Positions 34,896 to 43,084 of a stretch of DNA of 64,000 nucleotides are shown here, one piece after another (within the stretch, counting starts at the first letter, position 1; each line of letters opens with the position of its first letter). This DNA comes from Flavobacterium psychrophilum. Lineage in GTDB: Bacteria; Bacteroidota; Bacteroidia; Flavobacteriales; Flavobacteriaceae. Made by a program: the position numbers and the translations under genes. The notes beneath the pieces are model-generated. The model did no database searches, had not been told where the DNA came from, and saw nothing but the letters and a program-made list of their open reading frames with translations. The stretch covers positions 62,001 to 126,000 of the forward strand of contig CAMCVA010000004.1 in assembly GCA_945879625.1 (NCBI GenBank), in the 5' to 3' direction.

Positions 34896-35534
34896 TTATT
34901 TGGGCTGAAGGATTTTCATAAAATTTTCCCGACTAATTTCAACTCCGCCCAATAAATGCAAATGATCATTATATACTTGGCAATCCAACAACAAGTAATT
35001 ATTGGCTTTGAGGTAATTGACTAGCCATACAAATCCCACTTTGCTGGCATTGGAAACTTTAGAAAACATACTTTCGCCACAAAACACATGGCCTAAATCT
35101 ACTCCATACAATCCTCCAACCAATTCGACATCCTGCCACACCTCGACTGATTTGGCATAACCCAATTGGTGCAGCTCGCAATAGGACGAAACAATATCTT
35201 GAGTAATCCAAGTGCCGTCTTGGCCACTGCGCTCAATTTGCTGGCAATTTCGTATCACTTCCTCAAAATTTTGATTGAACGTAATATGAAATTTATTTTG
35301 ATTAATTACCGCACGCAAACTCTTGGGCACTTTATAGATAGCCGGAGCCACAACCATGCGACGCGGAGGAGCCCACCATATTATGGGTTCATCGGCATTA
35401 AACCAGGGAAAAATTCCGTTTTTGTAGGCCAATAGCAAGCGCTCCACCGACAAATCGCCACCCAATGCCAAAATGCCTTCGAGCGAAGCTTCTTCGACAG
35501 GGGGGAAATAAAGAAATTTAGTTAGAAATTGCAT
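34896..35534 (-). CDS. aat: Leucyl/phenylalanyl-tRNA-protein transferase
   Basis: 212 aa from the ATG at 35534 (MQFLTKFLYFPPVEEAS). The family core LLALGGDLS-like segment (ILALGGDLSVERLLLAYKNGIFPWF), WWAPPRRMV and FCGESMFS are all present. It adds Leu or Phe to N-terminal Arg/Lys of proteins, making them substrates of the ClpS-ClpAP N-degron pathway. It converges with tag with only 3 nt between the stops. The longer frame upstream lacks a plausible start context. Confidence 0.94.
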   Translation of the reverse strand: MQFLTKFLYFPPVEEASLEGILALGGDLSVERLLLAYKNGIFPWFNADEPIIWWAPPRRMVVAPAIYKVPKSLRAVINQNKFHITFNQNFEEVIRNCQQIERSGQDGTWITQDIVSSYCELHQLGYAKSVEVWQDVELVGGLYGVDLGHVFCGESMFSKVSNASKVGFVWLVNYLKANNYLLLDCQVYNDHLHLLGGVEISRENFMKILQPK

Positions 35535-35620
35535 ACAATCTAAAACAAAAGAACTTAGAAAATTGAACGCATACACTCAACTTCCTAAATTCATTTTTTT
35601 AAACAAATAGTATAGACTTA

Positions 35621-36001
35621 TTAGAACGGCAAGTCGTCATGATCTTTTTCGGTAAAGCTTGGCGCCGCAGGAAATGCTGGCGTTTCTGTTGTAGCATTTG
35701 GGGCCGATGTTGGTGCAGCTCCGGCGTCTTGCAAACGCTCAATGCGCCATCCTTGAATGCTGTTGAAATACTTGGCTTCTCCTTGTTGGTTGATCCACTC
35801 TCGACCGCGCAAGTTGATGGAAACTTTTACGCCATCGCCTGCTTTATAATTGGATAACAAATCACATTTGTCTTGGGTAAACTCAACCATAATATGTTGT
35901 GGATACTGCTCATCGGTGGTGACTACTAATTCTCTTTTACGAAATGTGGCGCTTACTTGTTGTTCGGCATTAATTACTTTGATTTTTCCTGCTACTTCCA
36001 T
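35621..36001 (-). CDS. DUF3127 OB-fold protein with an SSB-like acidic tail
   Basis: 126 aa. Residues 1-95 fit DUF3127, an OB-fold-like family of Bacteroidetes (MEVAGKIKVINAEQQVS, then FRKRELVVTTDEQYPQHIMVEFTQDK and NLRGREW). A Pro/Ala/Thr-rich linker (about 96-116) leads to the C-terminal peptide EKDHDDLPF. This is almost identical in kind to the acidic tip of single-stranded DNA-binding protein; the ssb gene in this window ends PENDLPF. I infer that it may recruit the same repair partners. A -7 box ends only 5 nt before the ATG. Confidence 0.88.
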   Translation of the reverse strand: MEVAGKIKVINAEQQVSATFRKRELVVTTDEQYPQHIMVEFTQDKCDLLSNYKAGDGVKVSINLRGREWINQQGEAKYFNSIQGWRIERLQDAGAAPTSAPNATTETPAFPAAPSFTEKDHDDLPF

Positions 36002-36006
36002 GGGTT

Positions 36007-36014
36007 CAAATTTA
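36007..36014 (-). promoter_or_regulatory. -7 box of the DUF3127 gene (near-leaderless)
   Basis: Minus-strand TAAATTTG matches TAnnTTTG and is separated from the start codon at 36001 by 5 nt, which predicts an mRNA starting at or near the ATG. No -33 element is seen. Confidence 0.4.
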
Positions 36015-36032
36015 TAGATTTCTAATTTTATT

Positions 36033-36905
36033 TTACTGTGCTAAAAGTATTTTCCAAGCCTTTTCTACCTCGTTTTTATGCAGATAGGACAAGGCTAAAT
36101 TTAGTTGTTTTATATGGTCATCGGCACTTAATACCGCTTTGAGTTCAAAATTTTCTTTGACAAATATAGCAACTTCTGCTGGGCTTGGCAAAGTAGATAC
36201 ATTGGCCAATACGCCCAAATCATTTCCGGTAAACAAGCCGCTGTTTTTAATGAAATCAGGGATGGCATCGACGCCAATTCCTAGCGTAGTGATCGGCTTG
36301 GCCACTTCAAAAAGACCGGCATTGGCTCGGCTGTACCAATTGCCTCCAAGGCGAGCAACCAAATCTAATTTTTCTTGGACAATGGCTCCTTTTTCATCTA
36401 TGATGGATTCGCTAATATGAATTTTTACCACCTCACAAATCACCAAATTGCCCGCTCCTCCTTGATCGCCCAAGGCAATTACTTGATTGACCTTGCATTC
36501 AAATTGTACCGGCGCTTCTTGCACGCGGTAGGGTTTTACCAACATAGATGGAATGGGCGTAAGACCGGCTTTTACAAACTCATTTACTCCCTCAGCATAC
36601 TCTGTACTAGACAAAGACATTTGTTGCACCATGGCATAATCAACCACATTAATCACAACTTCTTGTAACTCCTGCACATTCATTAACGTATGCTTAATCG
36701 AGTTATCGCGCACCCTGCGCGCTGGCGAAAAAATCAAGATCGGCGGATTGGAACTGAACACATTAAAAAAACTAAAAGGCGACAAATTAGGTTGACCTTT
36801 TGCGTTCATTGTACTCGCAAATGCAATGGGTCGGGGTGCCACAGCGCTCTGCAAATAGGCTTGCAATTGGGACGAAGACAAATCGTGTGGATTGATGCTT
36901 AACAT
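36033..36905 (-). CDS. Flavin reductase family protein (FMN-binding split barrel)
   Basis: 290 aa. The N-terminal 190 residues form the flavin reductase-like FMN-binding barrel (AVAPRPIAFASTMNAKGQPNLSPFSFFNVFSSNPPILIFS), and a Bacteroidetes-type C-terminal extension of about 90 residues follows. Members bind FMN and either reduce flavins or act as esterase/oxidoreductases; the substrate cannot be named. Divergent from the histidine kinase gene. DUF3127 follows 31 nt downstream. Confidence 0.88.
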   Translation of the reverse strand: MLSINPHDLSSSQLQAYLQSAVAPRPIAFASTMNAKGQPNLSPFSFFNVFSSNPPILIFSPARRVRDNSIKHTLMNVQELQEVVINVVDYAMVQQMSLSSTEYAEGVNEFVKAGLTPIPSMLVKPYRVQEAPVQFECKVNQVIALGDQGGAGNLVICEVVKIHISESIIDEKGAIVQEKLDLVARLGGNWYSRANAGLFEVAKPITTLGIGVDAIPDFIKNSGLFTGNDLGVLANVSTLPSPAEVAIFVKENFELKAVLSADDHIKQLNLALSYLHKNEVEKAWKILLAQ

Positions 36906-37025
36906 GGGTTGAATTTACACAAAAATAGAAAACCACACGCGCTAATTTTCTATTTATTCTTCACAAAATTGTCGCTTTTTTCAGCAGATGCACCACTTGT
37001 TTTCGAGTACTATTTAAGTATATTT

Positions 37026-38192
37026 ATGCCACAAAACCAAAGTATGCAAATTAGCAAACACAAAGACCTCATTCGTTGGATCCTGATTTTATGTTCCTTT
37101 GTGATCATCAGCTTGATTTTGTGGAATACCTATGAGTTTTTTAATTTTTTTAAAAACGAGGAACGCGTCAAAATGGAGTACTGGGCTGAGGCGCAAAAAA
37201 CCTTGCTCAACGCCGATGAAAACACCGAAGTGGAATTGCCTTTTAAGGTGATCAGCAACAACAAGACCATCCCGATTATGCTCACCAGTCAAAGCGACAG
37301 CATCATCAGCACATCTAATATTGACGAACTCACCACCAAAGATCCCCAACTAGCGCAAAAATTTTTAGCTGCACTCAAAAAACAGAATGACCCCATTGCC
37401 ATTGAATACAGTCCAGGAAAATACCAGTATTTGTACTACGGAAATTCATCCTTGATTAACAAACTCAAATATTACCCGATTGCTTTATTGCTAATCATCG
37501 TGCTGTTTGGCGCCTTGGTATATACGTTTTACAAAAGCACCAAAATGGCCACGCAAAACAAATTGTGGGCGGGAATGGCCAAAGAAACCGCACACCAAAT
37601 TGGCACGCCTTTGTCTTCCTTAATTGGCTGGCTCGAACTCATGAAAACCGTTCCCTTGGAAGCATCTTCGGTTGCCGAGATGGAGAAAGACATCGTTCGG
37701 CTGCAAACCATAACCGATCGTTTTTCTAAAATTGGCTCCAAACCCGTGCTAGAAACCCTAGATTTGGTGCAGGAAACCGCCGATTCGTATGCCTATTTGC
37801 AATCCCGATTTTCTCAACAAGTTGCGTTTTCGTTTGATGCGCCCAACGAAAAAATATTCCTACCGCTCAATTCTGCCTTGCACAGTTGGACCATCGAAAA
37901 TTTGGTAAAAAATGCCATCGACGCCATGAAAGGCAAGGGAGCCTTGAAAGTTACACTTGAAACCGACGGAAAATTCGCGAAAATTAAGGTGAGCGATACC
38001 GGAAAAGGCATCCCAAAAAATCAATTTAATCAGGTGTTTGAGCCCGGTTTTACCACCAAAAAAAGAGGTTGGGGTTTGGGACTTTCTCTCACCAAACGGA
38101 TTGTGCAAGACTACCACAAAGGCAAAATTAAAGTGGTAGAATCCGAGCTAGGCAAAGGGACAACGATTCAAATTTCTTATAAAATAGGTTAA
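37026..38192 (+). CDS. Membrane sensor histidine kinase
   Basis: 388 aa from the ATG at 37026; an ATG at 37044 is also plausible, and the open frame extends upstream without protein-like sequence. Helix 1 (about 16-36), an extracytoplasmic region of about 100 residues and helix 2 (about 142-162) precede the DHp domain with phosphoacceptor His in ETAHQIGTPLSSL (about residue 190). The ATPase domain has the N box LVKNAIDAM, G1 VSDTGKGIP and G2 GWGLGLSLTKR. No HAMP domain and no adjacent response regulator, so it is an orphan kinase; the signal is unknown. Confidence 0.9.
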   Translation: MPQNQSMQISKHKDLIRWILILCSFVIISLILWNTYEFFNFFKNEERVKMEYWAEAQKTLLNADENTEVELPFKVISNNKTIPIMLTSQSDSIISTSNIDELTTKDPQLAQKFLAALKKQNDPIAIEYSPGKYQYLYYGNSSLINKLKYYPIALLLIIVLFGALVYTFYKSTKMATQNKLWAGMAKETAHQIGTPLSSLIGWLELMKTVPLEASSVAEMEKDIVRLQTITDRFSKIGSKPVLETLDLVQETADSYAYLQSRFSQQVAFSFDAPNEKIFLPLNSALHSWTIENLVKNAIDAMKGKGALKVTLETDGKFAKIKVSDTGKGIPKNQFNQVFEPGFTTKKRGWGLGLSLTKRIVQDYHKGKIKVVESELGKGTTIQISYKIG

Positions 38193-39343
38193 CGACCGCC
38201 TTTAGTTTTGTAGAACAATTGTTCGCGATCTTGTGCTGCCGTTGCTACATACAATTGTACAAAAGCCAACTGTACTTCCCATGCTTTTTTGGTAGAAGCA
38301 AATGATTTTTTCAAGCCATTTACTTCGCCTACTAAGGCACGATCTACCTCTTTTAAAGCCAGTAAGCTAGCATAAGCCTGTGTAAAATTGTTGTAGGGCA
38401 GCTGCACACTCGACAACAATTCTTCGTCTGAAATGGCAGGTTTAAATTGGGTGTTGCGAAACACCACTATTTTGTTATAGGCAGATATGCTGGCATTAAA
38501 ATCATCCACCAATTGACTCAATTTGTCGGAGGTTGAATTGAGTCCAAAATAGCTGATTTCTCGTTTCAAAAAGGTTTCTTCTGTGCGCAACATCCCATTA
38601 ATTAAACCCATCAATTGCAAATGATTTAGAGTCAATTTTGATTTTTCTACTTCGGACAAAGCCAAATAAGCGGCAATTTCTCCCGCTGGATTACAGGTAA
38701 TTTTATAGCCTTGCGATCCGATTTCGTTTCGTTTAAATTGCTCCGGACTCAACGGATTGACTGCCAATTGCCAAAGGTATTCAAAGGGGTAATGCGACTG
38801 GATTAAATTGGCGGGAGGAGTGCGAAAATAATAGGGATCAAATTTTTCCTGGTACTGATTCTCAACCACAACTCCTGAACCCCAAGTAGGGTCAAATAAC
38901 TCCCAATTTCCATAGATTTTGGCCACACACCACTGGTGGGTTTGAGTGCTTATTTTACCGTATTGCTTGGTGTAGCCCGACACCAATTCGGTAGGAATTC
39001 CGCAGGCCACGGCCAGGGCTTTAAACACCTCCGCATAATGCATACACACCCCTTTGCGCGTGCTGAGCGCCGATTGCACTTTATCTGCCGAGGTTTGTGT
39101 GTCGTATTGTCCACTGGTACTGCCAGGCAAATCGTATCGAATGGCATGCGCTGTCCAATAAAAAACAGCTGCGACTTTATCATCATCTGAACTAAACTGA
39201 TTGTTGATGTAAGTCGCGATAGTAGAAATAGATTGCTCCTGAGCCTTGGGCAACTGTTCCATTTTTTTGCCCACTTCCTGCATGTATTGGGCCTGTAGTG
39301 TACCCGCAATCAAAAACACCAAAAACAACAAGATTTTTTTCAT
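38189..39343 (-). CDS. Secreted transglutaminase-like protein
   Basis: 384 aa with a signal peptide (about 1-18, ending LQAQ). The transglutaminase core at about 30-160 shows the catalytic Cys in RKGVCMHYAEVFKALA, the His in THQWCVAKIYGNW and the Asp in LFDPTWG, so it should be an active cysteine protease or amidase-like enzyme. The C-terminal 200 residues are helical and unrecognised. Its stop overlaps that of the convergent histidine kinase gene by 4 nt. It may follow greA-HIT transcription, but a terminator lies between. Confidence 0.87.
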   Translation of the reverse strand: MKKILLFLVFLIAGTLQAQYMQEVGKKMEQLPKAQEQSISTIATYINNQFSSDDDKVAAVFYWTAHAIRYDLPGSTSGQYDTQTSADKVQSALSTRKGVCMHYAEVFKALAVACGIPTELVSGYTKQYGKISTQTHQWCVAKIYGNWELFDPTWGSGVVVENQYQEKFDPYYFRTPPANLIQSHYPFEYLWQLAVNPLSPEQFKRNEIGSQGYKITCNPAGEIAAYLALSEVEKSKLTLNHLQLMGLINGMLRTEETFLKREISYFGLNSTSDKLSQLVDDFNASISAYNKIVVFRNTQFKPAISDEELLSSVQLPYNNFTQAYASLLALKEVDRALVGEVNGLKKSFASTKKAWEVQLAFVQLYVATAAQDREQLFYKTKGGR

Positions 39344-39352
39344 AGTACAGAT

Positions 39353-39387
39353 AAAAAAATCACCAATTGTGCGAAAACAACTGGTGA
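39353..39387 (-). terminator. Intrinsic terminator of the greA-HIT operon
   Basis: TCACCAATTGT (39360-39370) / ACAACTGGTGA (39377-39387) with one mismatch and a 6 nt loop; on the minus strand it is followed by seven U residues. Confidence 0.8.
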
Positions 39388-39406
39388 CATTTCTTTTTAT
39401 TAAAAC

Positions 39407-39796
39407 TTATAAATTCGCCTGTATGGCTTGAGCCAAGGCGGTAAATTCTTCAGGCGTGAGGCTCACTTTGTTTTGAAATCGCATTTCATCCATTTCGTTT
39501 AATGGAATTAAATGCACATGCGCGTGTGGCACTTCAAGTCCAATAGCAGCCATGCCAATGCGTTTGCACGGCACTGTTTTCTCGAGGGCAACGGCCACTT
39601 TCTTGGCAAAGGCCATCAAACCCAAATAGGCCTGGTCTTCAATCTCAAACAATTTATTGATTTCTTGTTTGGGAATGCAAAGCGTATGTCCTTTGGCATT
39701 GGGATTTACATCTAAGAAAGCCAAATAATTTTCGTCTTCGAAAATGCGGTAACAGGGGATTTCTCCGGCTACAATTTTGGTAAAAATACTGGCCAT
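39407..39796 (-). CDS. HIT family nucleotide-binding protein
   Basis: 129 aa. The histidine triad HAHVHLIP sits near residue 98, and the N-terminus, IFTKIVAGEIPCYRIFEDENYLAFLDVNPNAKGHTL, is typical of HinT/HIT hydrolases, which cleave nucleoside phosphoramidates or dinucleotides. Cytoplasmic. It begins 1 nt after the greA stop, forming a greA-HIT operon often found in Flavobacteria. Confidence 0.94.
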   Translation of the reverse strand: MASIFTKIVAGEIPCYRIFEDENYLAFLDVNPNAKGHTLCIPKQEINKLFEIEDQAYLGLMAFAKKVAVALEKTVPCKRIGMAAIGLEVPHAHVHLIPLNEMDEMRFQNKVSLTPEEFTALAQAIQANL

Positions 39797-39797
39797 C

Positions 39798-40274
39798 TTA
39801 GTCGCGGGAAATTTCTAATACTTCAAATTTCAATACGCCATTGGGCACCGTAATTTCGGCAATTTCTCCTACTGATTTACCCAACAATCCTTTCCCGATT
39901 GGCGAGGTAACCGAGATTTTACCGGTTTTTAAATCGGCTTCGCTTTCGGCAACCAAGGTGTATTTCATTTCCATGCCGTTGGCTTGGTTTTTGATTTTTA
40001 CGTTGGACAGCACCAAGGCTTTAGACACATCGAGTTGGGATTCATCAATGAGACGGGCATTGGCATACACATCTTCTAATTTTGAGATGCGCATCTCCAA
40101 CAAGCCTTGGGCTTCTTTGGCTGCGTCGTACTCGGCGTTTTCTGACAAGTCGCCTTTATCCCGCGCATCGGCTATATCTTGAGACGCTTTTGGACGCATC
40201 ACGCTTTTTAAATGATCTAATTCTTCCTTCAATTTTTTTAATCCTTCTGCGGTATAATACGATACTGTACTCAT
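39798..40274 (-). CDS. greA: Transcription elongation factor GreA
   Basis: 158 aa. The N-terminal coiled coil (about 1-75, with DARDKGDLSENAEYDAAKEAQ carrying the acidic tip) is followed by the C-terminal FKBP-like domain (about 80-158, ending VLEISRD). It rescues backtracked RNA polymerase by stimulating transcript cleavage. First gene of greA-HIT. A terminator-like hairpin lies in its leader, 23 nt upstream of the ATG. Confidence 0.96.
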   Translation of the reverse strand: MSTVSYYTAEGLKKLKEELDHLKSVMRPKASQDIADARDKGDLSENAEYDAAKEAQGLLEMRISKLEDVYANARLIDESQLDVSKALVLSNVKIKNQANGMEMKYTLVAESEADLKTGKISVTSPIGKGLLGKSVGEIAEITVPNGVLKFEVLEISRD

Positions 40275-40296
40275 AATTTCATTGGTTATATAAATA

Positions 40297-40325
40297 GAAA
40301 AAATCCCATCACGACGGGATTTCTT
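40297..40325 (-). promoter_or_regulatory. Terminator-like hairpin in the greA leader (possible attenuator)
   Basis: On the minus strand AAATCCCGT/ATGGGATTT (within 40301-40322) forms a 9 bp stem with a 4 nt loop, then a U-rich run and the greA start. No minus-strand gene ends just upstream (the nearest, the TonB-dependent receptor, ends at 40854), so the structure is most simply part of the greA 5' leader. Confidence 0.5.
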
Positions 40326-40398
40326 TTTTCAAAGATGGTATTTTATGTAAACGGTTATTTTATTCGTCTCATTCTAGCGAAGTCAAAGTTAAATAAAT

Positions 40399-40406
40399 TA
40401 AATTTG
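40399..40406 (+). promoter_or_regulatory. -7 box of the Rieske-like lipoprotein gene
   Basis: TAAATTTG matches TAnnTTTG and ends 31 nt before the ATG at 40438. No clear -33 element. Confidence 0.4.
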
Positions 40407-40437
40407 TTTGCAATCAAAACCTAGCACTTATTTTTAG

Positions 40438-40857
40438 ATGAAAAATTGGCTCCTTTGCTTTTTTATCGGGCTGCTTTGCTCCTGCTCTGATGGGATGCAA
40501 CGCTACAACAATCCCTATTTGCCCAATTACAGCTTTGGCATTACCATCAACAAAAACTTGCCCTTGTATAGCGGGTTAAACAGCCCTATAAATCCTATCA
40601 TTATTCGCGAAGCTACCGCTGGCATTAGCGGCATCATTGCCATGAAAATATCCGACAACGACTACCGCGCTTGGGAGCTGAGTTGCCCCAACCAAACGCC
40701 GGTAACTTGTTCAAGAATGACCCTCAATGGACTGAACGCCAAATGCAGTTGCGACAATTTTGAATACAGTATTTTCACCGGTTTGGGCACTGCGCCCTAC
40801 CCCATGAAACCCTACCGCATAGAAGTCCTGGGCGATTTGATTCGCATCTACAACTAA
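40438..40857 (+). CDS. Small lipoprotein with a degenerate Rieske-like domain
   Basis: 139 aa. The signal peptide has cysteines at 14 and 16, with Cys16 (LCSC) the likely lipidation site. Residues of about 40-139 look like a Rieske fold: Cys83-Pro-Asn85, exactly 17 residues, then Cys103-Ser-Cys105-Asp106. This is the CxH-x(15-17)-CxxH cluster motif with both histidines replaced by Asn and Asp, so a [2Fe-2S] centre is unlikely. The end, KPYRIEVLGDLIRIYN, also fits Rieske proteins. Role unknown. Its stop overlaps the convergent receptor gene by 4 nt. Confidence 0.75.
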   Translation: MKNWLLCFFIGLLCSCSDGMQRYNNPYLPNYSFGITINKNLPLYSGLNSPINPIIIREATAGISGIIAMKISDNDYRAWELSCPNQTPVTCSRMTLNGLNAKCSCDNFEYSIFTGLGTAPYPMKPYRIEVLGDLIRIYN

Positions 40858-42992
40858 AACAAAATACTCACCCCTACCAATCCGTGCGTGCCCGCCTGCG
40901 GATAGTAATACACATAGCCCCCGCCATAATCTGCGCCGTTGGAACTGTATTTTTTATTCAAAACATTCGAGACCAAACCAGAGATCACAATGCTTTTGCA
41001 GAGGGTTTTGGGTTTTATTTCATAGCTAAAATTCAGGTCGTTTACCCAATAATCGGGCAACTGGGCAGCCGCATCTTCTTGGTTATTCAAAAATTGGGCC
41101 CCTACATATTTTTGCAACCAACTCACTTTTAGTGTTTTTGTAGGTAAATAACTCAATTGGGCACTGGCAATACTGGCGGGCGAAAAGGCAATTGTTTTGC
41201 CTGTCCAAGCTTGACCATCTTGGATCACATTTTTGCTTTGCGTAGCATTCGCTTGCAATTCCCATTGTGTTGATAGCAGAAAACGCACGTCAAGTTCTAG
41301 GCCCAACCGATAACTCTTTCCGATATTGGCCCGAATCGGATTGCCTACCTCATCGAGCTCGCCGGTTAACACCAATTGATCCTGGTATCCCATGTAGTAG
41401 CCGTTGATGGCCCAACTTCCTTTGGCCGATTTTTTACGCCAACCCAATTCGAAATCGTCTAGTTTTTCGGGTTTGGGATTTCCGTTTTCATAATCGGTGC
41501 GGTTGGGCTCGCGTTGAGCTTTGGCATAGGAAAAATACAGCTGAGTTTGTGCACCAAAGGCATAGGTAAATCCGGCTTTAGGATTAAAAAAAGCAAAGGT
41601 ATCAGCCACTTCAGCCGCCAACAATCCATTGGCTACATAATTTACCTGGCGGCACTGCAGGTCGGCGTAGGCGCTCCATTTTTCATTGAGTTGAAATTGC
41701 CCTTTTACAAATAGATTTCCGTCTTTTTTGGTGGCTAAATTATCGTAGTAATGATCGCCCAATTCGCTGGTAGTGGTTGCTCGCGTCCAAATTACTTTGC
41801 CAAAATGATTGCCCAAATAGGTGTTCCAACCGCCGCCAACTAGCCATTCGGCGACTGTTCCTTTTCGTTTGAGGGAAAAAGTAGTGCCATAGAAATCATT
41901 GTCCAACCATTTTTGATCGATGACATCGGCGATGCTTACTGCGTTGGTAGAAACCAAATTGTAGGCCGCTAAATCGGCATCATCATTAAAGTTTTCATAA
42001 TAGCCTTTGCCTTTGGTGTAATGCAAAGCCAGGGTGCTGCTCCACAATTCAGAAATGGTTTTGATGTAATGCAACTGTACATGATCTTGTTGGTAATTGT
42101 CAGTTTGGTTGTCGTAAAAACGGGTTTCGCCATTGGCATCGGTATACATGCCCGCATAATTGAAGGTGCGGTTATTTTGCAACATTTGGGCATCCACACC
42201 ATACCAAGATTGGTAAGTTTTTTCGGTTCCGCCAAACACCAAGGCTTTAAATAAACTGGTTTTGCCTAGCACTGTGCCTTGCAAGAAATAGGATTTTAAG
42301 TGCGATGTCGCGCGATCAATGTAGCCGTCAGATTCTATGTTTGACAAACGTCCGGCCAATTCAAATTGGTTGTTGAGCAAGCCCGTACTGAATTTTACGG
42401 TGTGTTTTCTCGAATTAAAACTCCCCGCCGAATTGTCTAGTTGTGCCATGCTTTTCTCGGAATACCCATCGGTGAGCACATTCAAACTGGCTCCAAAAGC
42501 GCCTGCCCCATTGGTAGAAGTACCCACTCCGCGCTGCAATTGCACGCTGGCCACCGACGAAGCAAAATCGGGGAGGTTCACCCAATAGGTACTGTGGCTT
42601 TCGGCATCGTTATACGGGATTCCATTTAGGGTTACATTTACCCGCGTGGCATCACTTCCGCGCACTCTGATTCCGGTGTAGCCTATGCCATTTCCGGCAT
42701 CAGAAGTAGTGACCACCGAGGGCATAAAATTGAGTAATAAAGGAACATCTTGCCCCAAATTGCGGGAAGCCATTTCCTTTTTACTCAAATTGCTGAAACT
42801 AACAGGGGTGTTTTCGGTAGCCCGCACCGCCGAAACCAAAACCTCGTTTAAGGCATTAACCTTGGTGCTGTCTTGAGTTTGAGCAAAAGTGGTTGAGGCA
42901 AGAAATAGAAATGCAGCAGCTACTATAGGAGTGCGGGTTGAAGCATTTAAGCTATAGGTTTTTTTTAAAAAAAAGGCAATAAAAATTTTCAT
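40854..42992 (-). CDS. TPP-riboswitch-controlled TonB-dependent outer-membrane receptor (probable thiamine uptake)
   Basis: 712 aa. The signal peptide ends ASTTFAQ. A plug domain follows (about 45-165: NEVLVSAVRA, then GIRVRGSDATRVNVTLNGIPYNDAES), and a 22-strand-type barrel runs to a C-terminal GVSILF with the terminal Phe used by BAM. There is no carboxypeptidase-like N-terminal extension. The TPP riboswitch directly upstream points to import of thiamine, its phosphates or a precursor. Such receptors have been described as riboswitch-regulated in Bacteroidetes (Omr1-type); the substrate is inferred from regulation only. Confidence 0.9.
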   Translation of the reverse strand: MKIFIAFFLKKTYSLNASTRTPIVAAAFLFLASTTFAQTQDSTKVNALNEVLVSAVRATENTPVSFSNLSKKEMASRNLGQDVPLLLNFMPSVVTTSDAGNGIGYTGIRVRGSDATRVNVTLNGIPYNDAESHSTYWVNLPDFASSVASVQLQRGVGTSTNGAGAFGASLNVLTDGYSEKSMAQLDNSAGSFNSRKHTVKFSTGLLNNQFELAGRLSNIESDGYIDRATSHLKSYFLQGTVLGKTSLFKALVFGGTEKTYQSWYGVDAQMLQNNRTFNYAGMYTDANGETRFYDNQTDNYQQDHVQLHYIKTISELWSSTLALHYTKGKGYYENFNDDADLAAYNLVSTNAVSIADVIDQKWLDNDFYGTTFSLKRKGTVAEWLVGGGWNTYLGNHFGKVIWTRATTTSELGDHYYDNLATKKDGNLFVKGQFQLNEKWSAYADLQCRQVNYVANGLLAAEVADTFAFFNPKAGFTYAFGAQTQLYFSYAKAQREPNRTDYENGNPKPEKLDDFELGWRKKSAKGSWAINGYYMGYQDQLVLTGELDEVGNPIRANIGKSYRLGLELDVRFLLSTQWELQANATQSKNVIQDGQAWTGKTIAFSPASIASAQLSYLPTKTLKVSWLQKYVGAQFLNNQEDAAAQLPDYWVNDLNFSYEIKPKTLCKSIVISGLVSNVLNKKYSSNGADYGGGYVYYYPQAGTHGLVGVSILF

Positions 42993-43011
42993 TCGTACAT
43001 AAATTACGAAT
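42991..43011 (-). promoter_or_regulatory. Hairpin touching the receptor start codon
   Basis: On the minus strand ATTCGTA (43005-43011) and TACGAAT (42991-42997) form a 7 bp stem with a 7 nt loop. The last two paired bases are the A and U of the start codon at 42992. In a species that barely uses Shine-Dalgarno sites, occluding the AUG is a plausible way to control translation. Function inferred. Confidence 0.45.
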
Positions 43012-43054
43012 AAAAGGGGCGGTTATTCTTGATTAAAATTAAATTAATACGCTC

Positions 43055-43084
43055 GACAGGACAAACTTGCACTTTTGTCTTGTC
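43055..43084 (-). promoter_or_regulatory. Expression-platform hairpin of the TPP riboswitch
   Basis: GACAAGACAAA (minus strand, 43074-43084) pairs with TTTGTCCTGTC (43055-43065) at 10 of 11 positions around an 8 nt loop. Bases 43082-43084 are also needed for the 3' side of riboswitch helix P1, so the two structures exclude each other. Confidence 0.55.

Noticed and set aside
36909..37025. N-terminal extension of the histidine kinase
   Set aside because: The added residues do not look like a signal or sensor segment, and the first membrane helix follows naturally from the ATG at 37026.
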